64,000 bases of DNA. Origin: JAFECT01 sp964432415 (GTDB lineage Bacteria > Pseudomonadota > Alphaproteobacteria > Caulobacterales > Caulobacteraceae). Below are positions 18,149-26,930 of this stretch, one piece after another. The stretch covers positions 1 to 64,000 of the forward strand of contig CAYSNW010000011.1 in the NCBI GenBank assembly GCA_964432415.1. The letters run 5' to 3'. Position numbers and translations under genes: made by a program. The notes below the pieces were generated by a model. That model did not search any database. It was not told where the DNA came from and saw only the letters and a list, made by a program, of their open reading frames with translations. How positions within the stretch are numbered: the stretch's first letter is position 1; the number at the start of each line of letters is the position of its first letter.

Positions 18149-19280
18149 AATCTCCGGCCTTTACAAAGGGGACTGGGTTTTTGGCGACGCCGTTGACCCA
18201 CACTTCATAGTGCAGGTGAACGCCGGTTGAGCGGCCCGTGGAGCCCATGGCGCCGATACGCTGGCCGACCGCCACGCGCTCGCCGATATGGACGGAGATC
18301 GCCGCGAGGTGGGCGTAGCGGGTCTTGAACCCGCCGCCATGGTCGATCTCGATGGTGTTGCCGTAGCCGGTGCGCACGCCGGTGAAGGACACGATGCCCG
18401 GGGCGGTGGAACGGATCGGGGTCAGGAAGGGGCCCGAGAAGTCCAGGCCCGTGTGCAGGGCCGGGCGGCCGGTGAAGGGATCGACCCGCACGCCGAAGCC
18501 GGAGGTCTGGCTGACCGCATAGGCGGGCCGCGAGAAGGGCAGGCGATCCTGGGCGTCCTGCAGGGCGCGCATGGAGGACAAATCCGACACCGCGTGCTGG
18601 AGACGGGCGGCGAAGCCCTCATCCACGTCGAGCACGGTCGCCAGGGCCTTGGGATCGGAGGCGTCCACCAGAGGCCCGCCCAGCGCCGACTGCGAGGGGG
18701 CCTCGTAGACCGAGGGGGTCAGGCCGGCCAGGCGCATGGCCAGGCGCAGCCGCTCGGCGCGCGAGCGGGCGAAGGTTTCGGCGCGGGCGACCATGCGCTC
18801 CTGGTCCAGGCGGACCGACAGGATGCGCTCAAGACCGTTGCGGGCGGTGGTGGCCGGGGCGGGAGCGAGGGCCTCCTGGGCGCCGGGCACGCCACGGAAC
18901 TGCAGGAACACCTGGGCCAGGGCGGCGTGGCGCCGCTCCATGGTCTTGGCCAGTTCGTCGACCGAGCCGGCGGTCGAGGACAGCTTGGCGACCGCGCTGT
19001 CCAGCCGCGCGTCACGGTCGGCCATAAGGCGTTCGTACTTGCGGGTCAGTCGCGCGACCTCGCTCTCGTTCTGGGGCGAGACAAACAAGGTAAAGGCTGT
19101 GGACGCGGTGGCGAGAATCGTCCAGCCTGCCAATAGACAGGCGGCGCTGGCCAGCATGGCTTGCTTGCCGGTCGTGAGGATATACCCGCGCGTTTCTCCA
19201 GACGTCCGTAGATAAACGTGACGTTCTGGGAACAGACGTTCTAGCCAATGGCGCATGCGCGCCACGCGCGGACTGTTCAT
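18132..19280 (-). CDS. ldpA: M23 (LytM-domain) peptidase, LdpA-like, coupled to bactofilin
   Basis: The product has 382 residues: a cytoplasmic N-terminus, a transmembrane segment near residues 40-65, a coiled-coil region (about 75-135, RLTRKYERLMADRDARLD), and a C-terminal M23 domain. The zinc and catalytic motifs are present (HTGLDF, and HLHYEV near the end), so it is probably an active DD-endopeptidase rather than a degenerate LytM activator. It overlaps bacA by 17 bp. Pairing of a bactofilin with an M23 peptidase recurs across bacteria (for example CcmA with Csd1 in Helicobacter) and directs local wall remodelling. An internal ATG at 19256 is an alternative start. Confidence 0.9.
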   Translation of the reverse strand: MNSPRVARMRHWLERLFPERHVYLRTSGETRGYILTTGKQAMLASAACLLAGWTILATASTAFTLFVSPQNESEVARLTRKYERLMADRDARLDSAVAKLSSTAGSVDELAKTMERRHAALAQVFLQFRGVPGAQEALAPAPATTARNGLERILSVRLDQERMVARAETFARSRAERLRLAMRLAGLTPSVYEAPSQSALGGPLVDASDPKALATVLDVDEGFAARLQHAVSDLSSMRALQDAQDRLPFSRPAYAVSQTSGFGVRVDPFTGRPALHTGLDFSGPFLTPIRSTAPGIVSFTGVRTGYGNTIEIDHGGGFKTRYAHLAAISVHIGERVAVGQRIGAMGSTGRSTGVHLHYEVWVNGVAKNPVPFVKAGDYVQQN

Positions 19281-19591
19281 CGCCCCGGAAACCCAACTGG
19301 TTTGCGAAGGTTATGCCTTGAACAGCTCTGGTCGCGCAAGGGGGCGCGGCGCGTGTTAAGCACGATCCGTCCTTCGTTCAACTTCCAAGATGCTCTCGGG
19401 AACCAGGTTCGCCCGCAGGGGGTATTCGAACAAGTTCCGTAAGCCCCACTCTCTATTCTTGATGGCTATTGAAACACGAATTCGTTTTGAAGTTGCTAAA
19501 CCTCCCGCGCCGGTCTCCACAGCCTCTTTGCTAACGACTCGTTAAGACATGACCTTGCGATCTTCAGCGTCTCTGCGATCGGACTTGTCGC
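19281..19591. other. Intergenic region upstream of ldpA
   Basis: The 311 bp between the ldpA start and a candidate small gene hold no convincing longer gene. The part around 19460-19500 is clearly more AT-rich than its surroundings and could carry the ldpA promoter on the minus strand. The main recognisable site is the CtrA-like box at 19531-19545. Confidence 0.4.
19531..19545. promoter_or_regulatory. CtrA-like box containing a GANTC site
   Basis: The sequence CTAA-N7-TTAA matches seven of the eight specified bases of the CtrA consensus TTAA-N7-TTAA. The spacer contains GACTC, a CcrM (GANTC) methylation site. The core is also a dyad, TAACGA-C-TCGTTA. It lies 251 bp upstream of ldpA on one side and 47 bp upstream of a possible 45-codon gene on the other. 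Assignment is by consensus only. Confidence 0.5.
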
Positions 19592-19729
19592 ATGAATTCA
19601 AAGACATTGAGGCCGCCGCCCCAGGACGCTCGCCGCAAGTGGCGAGTGACATGCGATCCGGCGCAAAGGCCGCCTGAGGACGCAGCCGCCTACTGCGGCG
19701 AGACGCCACGCATCGCGGACGACGAATGA
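19592..19729 (+). CDS. Possible small protein of 45 residues
   Basis: An ATG at 19592 opens 45 codons beginning MNSKTLRPPPQDARRKWRV and ending ADDE, stopping 5 bp before the convergent bcp stop. It is Arg/Pro-rich at the start and acidic at the end, with two cysteines and no membrane segment. There is no strong ribosome site. The CtrA-like box 47 bp upstream is the main reason to list it. It may well be chance in GC-rich DNA. Confidence 0.25.
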   Translation: MNSKTLRPPPQDARRKWRVTCDPAQRPPEDAAAYCGETPRIADDE

Positions 19730-19733
19730 CGGT

Positions 19734-20213
19734 TCATTCGCCGTTCAACTCCCGTACGGCTTTCAGAACCTCCGCGACGTGACCGGGCACCCGCACCCTG
19801 CGCCAGACGTTACGGATCACACCGGACCCGTCGATCAGGAAGGTCGAACGGTCGATGCCCATGTAGGTCCTGCCATACATGCTCTTCTCCACCCAGGCGC
19901 CGTATCGCTCGACCATGTCTCCCTCAGGGTCGGAGCCCAGGACGATGCCCAGCTGATGCTTGGACTTGAAGCGATCGTGGCTCTTGACGCTGTCCTTGGA
20001 GACGCCGATCACCGTGGCGCCGGCGCGGGCGAAATCGTTCGCCGCGGCGGTGAATTCGATGGCCTGCTTCGTGCATCCCGTCGTGTCGTCTTTGGGGTAG
20101 AAATACAGAACGACGGTCTTTCCCTTCAGGTCGGCGAGGCGAACACGCCCGCCGCCGTCGGCAGCGAGATCGAAGTCGGGGGCTTGGGAACCGGTTTGCA
20201 GGACGTCGCTCAT
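19734..20213 (-). CDS. bcp: Thioredoxin-dependent peroxiredoxin (Bcp/PrxQ type)
   Basis: The protein of 159 residues has the AhpC/TSA fold of the Bcp subfamily, with GSQAPDFDL near the start, VVLYFYPKDDTTGCTKQAIEF around the peroxidatic cysteine, and GVSKDSVKSHDRF. It reduces peroxides using thioredoxin. In E. coli Bcp a resolving cysteine lies five residues after the peroxidatic one; here that position is Ile, so a one-cysteine mechanism or another resolving partner is likely. I start at MSDVLQTG rather than 11 codons upstream. It is divergent from the AsmA-like gene, with a 77-bp gap. Confidence 0.9.
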   Translation of the reverse strand: MSDVLQTGSQAPDFDLAADGGGRVRLADLKGKTVVLYFYPKDDTTGCTKQAIEFTAAANDFARAGATVIGVSKDSVKSHDRFKSKHQLGIVLGSDPEGDMVERYGAWVEKSMYGRTYMGIDRSTFLIDGSGVIRNVWRRVRVPGHVAEVLKAVRELNGE

Positions 20214-20290
20214 CGTTGTCTCCGGGAGGAAGGCGGCGCAGGACATGACAGCCGGGCGGCCTCGCGTCCAGACGTGAGCGGGCCATTCCG

Positions 20291-23200
20291 GTGCTGAGAC
20301 ACGCCCGCATCGTGTCGCGCCGTCGCTGGGCTCTGCTGGGCGTGCTGGCCGTCACCCTGGCCCTCGTGGTCGCTGGCCTGACGTCGCGCCTGGCGGCAGG
20401 GCCCATGGACGCCGACTGGCTCCGGCCCGCGGTGAAGGCCGCCCTGATCGCCGACGTCGACGGCGGCCGCGCCACCATCGAACACGTGCGACTGGTCTGG
20501 TTCGATCCCGCCCGGGCCCTCGGGCTTCAGCTCGATGGCGTTCGCCTGATCGACAGCCGGGGCCGTGACGTCGTACGAGCGCGCCGCCTGGAGGCGGGCA
20601 TCGCGGTCGACGCCCTTCCCGGTTTCGACCTGACCCCCGGCCGGATCGCCGGGCATGATTTCTTCGTGGCCATGTCGGTCTCGCCCGGCGGTCAATACGC
20701 CCTGGGCTATGACGCCAAGGGAACGCCTTCCGGGACTTCGACCCTGGACCGCGCTTTCCTCGACCTGATGGGCAAGGCGCGCCTGGGCCACCCGGCGAGT
20801 TTCCTGCGCCAGGTCGATCTGGCCAACGGACGGCTGGCCATGCGCCAGGTGGGCGGAACCCTGGCCTGGACCGCCGACATCCGCACCCTGAAATTCGAAA
20901 AATCGAAGCGGCTGGCGAGCGTCCACGCCGACGTTTCGCTCGATGACGGCCGCAAGGACAGCCGGGCCCTGTTCGTGGCCGAGGGCGCGGCCGCAGTGGG
21001 TCTGCGCAACGCCCTGCTCAGCGCCCGCATCGACAATCTGGTCCCAGCCCGCGCCTTCCCCTCGGTGGGGTCGACCAAGGCCCTGGCGGCGCTCGACGCA
21101 GTGGTCATGGGGCGCGGCTCGATCGCCTACGACTTCCGCGCCGGAATGCGCGCGGCGGACCTTACCCTGGTCGCCGGCAAGGGCGCCTTGCGCCTCGGAG
21201 ACGGACCGGGCGAGGCCTTCGAACAGGCCCTGGTCAGCGCCCGCTACGATCCGAAGTCCGGCGACGTGGTGCTCAATACCTTCCGCATGCTCTCCGAGAA
21301 GACCCGCCTGGATCTCAACGGCCGCTTCCACCTGGTCACGGAGGATCCGCGCCGCCACATTCCCGCGCGGCTCGACTTCACGGTCTCCGGTCCCAAGCTG
21401 CTCGCCAGCCTGGCCTCGGACGCGCCTTCCCAGGACCTGAGCAATGTCTCGGTGGTCGGGCGCTACACCCCCGAAAAGCGCCGGCTCGATCTCCTGCGCG
21501 GAACCGGGCTGATCTCGGGCGTGCCGGTACGCGCCAACGGCGCCTTCGCCGAGGACGATCGCGGACGCTGGGGCGCGACCTTCAACGCCCAGGTCGGCGG
21601 CGTCGTCACGCCCGAGCAGGTCTTCGCCTTCTGGCCGCGGGGCCTGGTCAGTTCGGTGCGCGACTGGCTCAAGAAAGCCATTCTCGGCGGACGGCTGAAC
21701 AACGCGACCTTCGCCTTCAAGGCGCCGCCGGGCGCCTTCGACGCCGAGCGGGTGCCCAACGACATCATGAAGATCGGCTTCGACTTCCGGGAGGCGGGCT
21801 TCCGCTTTCTGGACGAACTGCCGCCCATAACGGACGGCGTCGGCCACGGCCTGGTCCAGGCCGACCGCTTCGACCTGACCATGTCCACCGGCCGCATCGA
21901 CACCGTGGCGCTGAGCAACGGCGTGGTCGAGGTGCCGGCCTTCCGCGACAAGCGCGCGGCCTCGACCTTCAAGGGCCACGCGGTCGGCGACGTGCACGCG
22001 CTGCTCGAGGTGATCGACCGGCCGCCCTGGAAGGTCCTGACCAAGGGCGGCTTCAGCCCCGGGCGGGTCAGCGGCGACGTGGACGCGACCTTCGAGATCC
22101 ACCGTCCCATGCAGGGCGACGTGAAGCCCGAGGACATGAAGTTCCGCTACGCCGGCGTCGTGCGCCGCGCCGGGCTCAAGGAAGCGGCGCTCGGCTGGGA
22201 CATGACCGGCGGCGACCTGAGGGTCGAGGGCGACCAGGACAAGATATCGGTGACCGGCGCCGGCTCGGTCGGGCCCTACCGCGGCGGCGTGGTGTTCAAC
22301 ACGCGCTACCAGGGCCGGGGCGACCATTCCCAGTTCATCGACGTCAACGGGGTGATCGACGCGGCGATCCTGGGCGGGCAGGAGGGACGCTCGCTGCCCT
22401 TCGCCGGCAAGTTCCGCACCGACCGTGGCGACGGCCAGGGAACGGTGCATTCGGCCATGTTCGACGGGCGCCTGAGCTGGAAGGACGGGGACGGCGCCGA
22501 CCGGGTGGTGCTGAGTGGCTGGGGATCGGCGCCGGCCCTGCGCCGCGCCGGGGCGCCGTTCAGCGAGGGGCTTCCCGACCGCTTTCCGACCGAACTGAGG
22601 TTGTCGCGCGCAGGCGGGACCTGGCGGGGGCCGCTCCGGGCCGATGCTCTGTCCGGCAATGTGGCCTTCACCCCTGGCGCCCGTTCACGCCTGCTCTATG
22701 ACGCCGAATGGACGCCCTTGGAGGCGCGCCGCCTGGGCCTGGGCAAGCTGCCCATGTTCGAGCAGGCGCGCATGATCGCCATCGACGCCACCTGGGCCGG
22801 AACCCAGGGCCAGGCCGCGGTGCGCGCCGGGCCGACCAACCTGGCCCTGACCTGGGACAGCGCCACCGACGACCACCGGCTGAGCGCCAACCTGACACCG
22901 GCCGATCTGGCCGGGCTCGGCTTGCCGGCCATGGCCGCGCCGGGCGCGACCCTGCCGATCAGCGCCGCCTGGCGTACCAGCCCGACCGGCACGGCCGGAA
23001 CCGCGGAGATCGACGGGACCCCGGTCCGCTTCCAGAGCGCCATCGGCAAGTCCGGGGTCGCGGGCTACGCGCTGCGCGCCGACCTGGACCGCAATACGCT
23101 CCGGCGCTGGGGCCTGCCGGCGATCGTCGACCTGGAGGGGCAGGCGGCGCTGACCGCGCGCTGGGCGGTGGCCGAGGGGCGCCCCATAGGCGGGCACGTC

Positions 23201-24382
23201 GATCTCGACTTCGGCCGTTCGGTCATGTGGGTGGGTCACAGCGACTGGAAGAAGGCCATGGGCCTGCCGGCCCGGCTCTCGGTGGACTTCGCCCAGGGCA
23301 ACGGCGGCGATCTGCGGCTGACGAGGGTCAGCGCCGAGGGCGACGGCGTTTCGGTCGAAGGCTCCGCGGTGCTCAGTTCCGGCGGGCGGGTGGTGTCGGT
23401 CGATTTCAGCCGGGCACGGGTCAGCGGGCTGATCGACGCAGCGGTCCGTTCGAGCCGGGACGGCCAGGTGCTGAACCTCAATCTGCGCGGCCGCTTCTTC
23501 GATGCGCGCCGCCTGTTCGATGAGACCTCCAGACCGGCCGGGCCGGGCGGCAGCGGTGGCGAGGCCGAGACCGTTCGCCTGGACGCCACCCTCGACACCC
23601 TGCGCCTGACCGACCAGGCCAGCCTCAACGGCGTCAGGGCGGTCGGAACCTGGGGTCCGAACGAGGCGACCCGGCGTATGGACCTTTCCGCCAGCACCGG
23701 GACGGGGCGGCTGTCGGCCAAGCTGTTCCCGCTCGCCGGCGCGACAGCGGTCTCCGCCGACACCAGCAACGCCGGGGAGCTGGCCCGCATGCTGTTCGGG
23801 ATCACCACGATCAAGGGCGGACACGCGGTCCTGACCGGGCGGCTGGTGGCCAACGGCGCGGACCTGAACATCGACGCCACCAACGTGCGCCTGGTCAAGG
23901 CGCCGGTGATGGCCCAGATCCTGACCCTGGCCTCGCTCCGGGGCCTGGCCGACACCCTGAACGGCGAGGGCGTGCTGTTCAGCCACGTGGTCTCGCCCAT
24001 CCAGATCCGCGGCAAGCGCGTGCTCATCGGCGAGTCCCGGGCGACCGGCGCGGCTCTGGGCCTGACCACCAAGGGCGTGGTCGATCTCGGCGCCGACACC
24101 CTGGATTTCCAGGGCACCATCGCGCCCGCCTACACGCTGAACGCCGCCATCGGCAATGTGCCGGTCCTCGGCCAGATCCTGACCTCCCGCAAGGGCGAGG
24201 GCGTGGTCGGCCTGGGCTATTGGGCCAAGGGTTCGTTCGAAAACCCGCATGTGCAGGTCAACCCGCTGTCGCTGGTCACCCCCGGCATCCTCAGGCGGAT
24301 GTTCGAGACCCCGCCGCCATCGGTGGAGACGCCGGCGCCCAAGGCCCGCAAGGTGACCCGCGCCCGCGGCGCGGGTGACTAG
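20291..24382 (+). CDS. Large AsmA/YhdP-like inner-membrane protein
   Basis: The protein of 1363 residues starts at GTG with a Arg-rich N-terminus and one transmembrane helix (about 12-34). A very long beta-rich periplasmic part follows, and the end resembles the AsmA-like C-terminal domain (TLDFQGTIAPAYTLNAAIG and IGNVPVLGQILTSRKGEGV). This layout fits the DUF3971/YhdP group of bridge-like lipid transporters, thought to carry phospholipids between the inner and outer membranes. A disordered basic tail closes it. Its TAG stop shares CTAG with the convergent matrixin gene. Confidence 0.85.
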   Translation: MLRHARIVSRRRWALLGVLAVTLALVVAGLTSRLAAGPMDADWLRPAVKAALIADVDGGRATIEHVRLVWFDPARALGLQLDGVRLIDSRGRDVVRARRLEAGIAVDALPGFDLTPGRIAGHDFFVAMSVSPGGQYALGYDAKGTPSGTSTLDRAFLDLMGKARLGHPASFLRQVDLANGRLAMRQVGGTLAWTADIRTLKFEKSKRLASVHADVSLDDGRKDSRALFVAEGAAAVGLRNALLSARIDNLVPARAFPSVGSTKALAALDAVVMGRGSIAYDFRAGMRAADLTLVAGKGALRLGDGPGEAFEQALVSARYDPKSGDVVLNTFRMLSEKTRLDLNGRFHLVTEDPRRHIPARLDFTVSGPKLLASLASDAPSQDLSNVSVVGRYTPEKRRLDLLRGTGLISGVPVRANGAFAEDDRGRWGATFNAQVGGVVTPEQVFAFWPRGLVSSVRDWLKKAILGGRLNNATFAFKAPPGAFDAERVPNDIMKIGFDFREAGFRFLDELPPITDGVGHGLVQADRFDLTMSTGRIDTVALSNGVVEVPAFRDKRAASTFKGHAVGDVHALLEVIDRPPWKVLTKGGFSPGRVSGDVDATFEIHRPMQGDVKPEDMKFRYAGVVRRAGLKEAALGWDMTGGDLRVEGDQDKISVTGAGSVGPYRGGVVFNTRYQGRGDHSQFIDVNGVIDAAILGGQEGRSLPFAGKFRTDRGDGQGTVHSAMFDGRLSWKDGDGADRVVLSGWGSAPALRRAGAPFSEGLPDRFPTELRLSRAGGTWRGPLRADALSGNVAFTPGARSRLLYDAEWTPLEARRLGLGKLPMFEQARMIAIDATWAGTQGQAAVRAGPTNLALTWDSATDDHRLSANLTPADLAGLGLPAMAAPGATLPISAAWRTSPTGTAGTAEIDGTPVRFQSAIGKSGVAGYALRADLDRNTLRRWGLPAIVDLEGQAALTARWAVAEGRPIGGHVDLDFGRSVMWVGHSDWKKAMGLPARLSVDFAQGNGGDLRLTRVSAEGDGVSVEGSAVLSSGGRVVSVDFSRARVSGLIDAAVRSSRDGQVLNLNLRGRFFDARRLFDETSRPAGPGGSGGEAETVRLDATLDTLRLTDQASLNGVRAVGTWGPNEATRRMDLSASTGTGRLSAKLFPLAGATAVSADTSNAGELARMLFGITTIKGGHAVLTGRLVANGADLNIDATNVRLVKAPVMAQILTLASLRGLADTLNGEGVLFSHVVSPIQIRGKRVLIGESRATGAALGLTTKGVVDLGADTLDFQGTIAPAYTLNAAIGNVPVLGQILTSRKGEGVVGLGYWAKGSFENPHVQVNPLSLVTPGILRRMFETPPPSVETPAPKARKVTRARGAGD

Positions 24383-25278
24383 CCAGGCGTCTTGACCGGC
24401 AGCACCGGCTGCGGCGAGCCGTAGATCTCCCGCAGATCCTCGACGTCGGCGTCGCTGATGCGGCCCCAGCTGTGGCGGCCGTCGCAGACGTTCATCACCG
24501 AGGCCGGGCGGTAAGGGATGGCCAGCGGCGGGTGATCGCTGCGCAGGCGATCCTTGCAGTCCTGAGGCGCCGAGGCGCTGTAGGCGACGTCGGGCAGGCC
24601 CAGGACATGACCCAGCTCATGCACAGCGGCGCTGTAGACGCAGGCCTCCAGCAGGTCCGGGTCCTCGCTGCGGGTGCAGACCGACCGGCTCGGGAAGGCG
24701 AAGGCCAGGCGCACGGCGTCCGAACGGGCCAGCAGGCCATGGCCCAGGATCGGCGTTTCCGGATTGTCGCCGTCCCAGGAGGGTTGCAGCCGCACAGCGG
24801 CGACGCCATCCCTGCATGCGCCCATGTCCTGGAAGCGCACCCGCGCGACCCGTTCCCATGCGCGTTCGGCGTCGCTGACCGCGGCCCTGAGCACGGCTTC
24901 GTCATCATGCGTCGCCCCGGTCTGAGCCGCCCAGCACACCGGCACGATCCCGCCAGGCCAGGTCTCGACCCCGGAGAGCAGCATCTTCGGTCGCGGCGGG
25001 GCGGCGGTCGATGGCGCGCCTGCGCCCGGCAAGGCGAGGCGGCTCACCAGCACCGCGGTTGCAGCCGCGGCGGTCAATGCCAGGAAGAGGATGGCGAATT
25101 TCCAGCGCCCGAGCGCCAGCAAGGTCAGGGCCACCGTGGCGGCCACCAGCGCAAGGACACCCGCACCCAGGACCACGAAATTGACCGAGAGACCGTCATT
25201 GACGACCACCAGCCCGATGGCGCCGAGACTGAGCGCGGCGACGGCGAGGGCGGCGATCCACGTGAGGACGGTCTTCAT
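24379..25278 (-). CDS. Membrane-anchored matrixin-type zinc metallopeptidase
   Basis: The protein of 299 residues has about three hydrophobic segments (about 5-27, 33-56 and 60-82) followed by a soluble domain. The domain carries HELGHVLGLPD at residues 220-230, the HExxHxxGxxD signature of metzincins, and a downstream SVMN that fits the Met-turn. Several cysteines (115, 155, 201, 213) suggest a disulfide-bonded periplasmic domain. The gene starts 4 bp after the stop of the tyrosinase gene on the same strand, so the two are probably cotranslated. Substrate is unknown; processing of the upstream tyrosinase is a plausible guess from context only. Confidence 0.8.
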   Translation of the reverse strand: MKTVLTWIAALAVAALSLGAIGLVVVNDGLSVNFVVLGAGVLALVAATVALTLLALGRWKFAILFLALTAAAATAVLVSRLALPGAGAPSTAAPPRPKMLLSGVETWPGGIVPVCWAAQTGATHDDEAVLRAAVSDAERAWERVARVRFQDMGACRDGVAAVRLQPSWDGDNPETPILGHGLLARSDAVRLAFAFPSRSVCTRSEDPDLLEACVYSAAVHELGHVLGLPDVAYSASAPQDCKDRLRSDHPPLAIPYRPASVMNVCDGRHSWGRISDADVEDLREIYGSPQPVLPVKTPG

Positions 25279-25282
25279 CGGT

Positions 25283-26722
25283 TCAGACCCAGCGGAATTC
25301 GGTCAGCGTCAGATCGAGGCTGAGCGATGTGATCAGCGGCGCGTCCGGCAAGACCGGGACCTCCACCGGGACGGATGGATCGTAGCTGCCGTCGGCGGCC
25401 GGCGGCGGAGGCGGCACGGGCAGCCAGCGGACGACAGCCTGGACCTCGACCTCCTGAACCCCGTCGAAGCCGGTGGCGTCGAACAGCTGCGGCCCAACCG
25501 CGAAGCCGAAGCCGTGCTCGTGGGGCTCTTCCGCCGCCATGCCGGGCATCGCTGCGTGCGGCGGGTGGTGGCCGCCGACGAAGGGAACGATCGTGGCCAT
25601 GTTGACGACCGCCGGTTCGGCGCCGCCCAGCCGGCGCACGGCGATCTTGACCGCCGTCCCTATGTGCTTCTCGCCCTTGAGCCTGACCTCGCCTGAGCCG
25701 GTCAGCTGGAAGGTCTGGCCGGTCTTGTCCGACCCCAGCAGGGCGGTGATGTCAGGGGGCAAGGGGATGCGCAGGCACTCCCGGGCGCCTGGCTGGTCCG
25801 CGAGCGCGACCTTGAAGCTGTGGGTCGAGGCGACCTCGCGCTTGGTCTTGCCGGCCGGCGGCTTCGTGGGCTGTTCGTCGAACCAGGCCAGGGGATAGTC
25901 GGCGTCATAACGGTAGCCGAGCGCGCGGGAGTCCAGCACGTCGGCCGTGGTGAGGGGTTTGGCCTTGTCGCCGTTGGTGTCGACGAACATGTCGAAGCGC
26001 TCGGCCAGCCACGCCGGATCGGGTCGGACACCCCGCCGGTCCGCCGCCGGCTGCCAGGTCGCCCAGACCCGATCGACGTTGCAATGATGCAGCCAGAACA
26101 GGGGATCTCGCGGGGCGGTGGAGGTGTCGCCCATGTCGCCGCGGACGGTGACGTGCACGAAGCCGTGGCCCGAGGTCTCGACCGATCCGGCGCTGTCGGG
26201 GCGCCCGACGAAGGTCGTGAAGCTGTCCTGGAACACCCGGGCCCAGTCGATGAAATCGCTGTTGGAGCGCTCCTTGACGAAATCGACGGAGGCCAGGTCG
26301 CGGCGACGGCTCCGGTGCCACAGCGGTCCCTTCGGATCCGCGATGACCGCCGGCAGCACGGGCGTGGTCTGCCAGTCCCAGTAGGGCATGGCGAAATCGG
26401 GCTTGTCGCTGAACTTCGCGATCAGTTTCTCGAACCAGTAGAGCTGGGCCCGGTGCCAGGGCAGGAAGCGCCAGCCGCCGTGCTGGCCCCAGTCGCCGCT
26501 GTGCAGGAAGACCTGCTGGCCCCAGGAGACCAGGTCGGCGCGCTTGCGCATGGCGCGCATGCCTCGGACGTAGGCCGCAAGATCCGGGTCATCCGCCGCC
26601 ATGGTCGCGATGTTTCGCCGGACCCTCACGGGCGCAGCCGCCTGGGCCAAAGCAGGGCTCGCGGCGAGCAGACCGGCCGCTGCGCCCGTCCCGACCAGGG
26701 TTCTGCGCGTAAAATCCGTCAT
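25283..26722 (-). CDS. Tat-exported tyrosinase / polyphenol oxidase-like type 3 copper protein
   Basis: The protein has 479 residues. A twin-arginine signal (TRRTLVG at residues 5-11, cleavage near ALAQA) precedes a tyrosinase domain. CuA ligand candidates are H74, H81 and H90 (FLHSGDWGQH, FLPWHR). CuB candidates are H186, H190 (HGFVH) and the pair H212-H213 in DPLFWLHHCNVDRVW. PYWDW is also conserved. After the core, a YPLAWFDEQ segment recalls the DWL linker of plant-type polyphenol oxidases, and a beta-rich C-terminal domain follows. It would oxidise phenols to quinones after folded export. It is the first gene of a pair with the matrixin peptidase. Confidence 0.88.
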   Translation of the reverse strand: MTDFTRRTLVGTGAAAGLLAASPALAQAAAPVRVRRNIATMAADDPDLAAYVRGMRAMRKRADLVSWGQQVFLHSGDWGQHGGWRFLPWHRAQLYWFEKLIAKFSDKPDFAMPYWDWQTTPVLPAVIADPKGPLWHRSRRRDLASVDFVKERSNSDFIDWARVFQDSFTTFVGRPDSAGSVETSGHGFVHVTVRGDMGDTSTAPRDPLFWLHHCNVDRVWATWQPAADRRGVRPDPAWLAERFDMFVDTNGDKAKPLTTADVLDSRALGYRYDADYPLAWFDEQPTKPPAGKTKREVASTHSFKVALADQPGARECLRIPLPPDITALLGSDKTGQTFQLTGSGEVRLKGEKHIGTAVKIAVRRLGGAEPAVVNMATIVPFVGGHHPPHAAMPGMAAEEPHEHGFGFAVGPQLFDATGFDGVQEVEVQAVVRWLPVPPPPPAADGSYDPSVPVEVPVLPDAPLITSLSLDLTLTEFRWV

Positions 26723-26930
26723 TTCGGCCCCCTCAAGCCAACCCCGGAACGGTAGTGGCTCCCCCGCCTCCTGTCACGGTTTCGCGCCTTTCAGGGGAGG
26801 TTCGATCACTTTTCCGTGGTTTTTGAAGCGCAGCGGTATTGCGGGACTCGCCAGAACGCAGTTACGTAGCGCCGCCGGAGGTGCGATGTCCCTTGTCCCT
26901 TCTCCGGCCAATTCGGAAGGAAATGGACCC

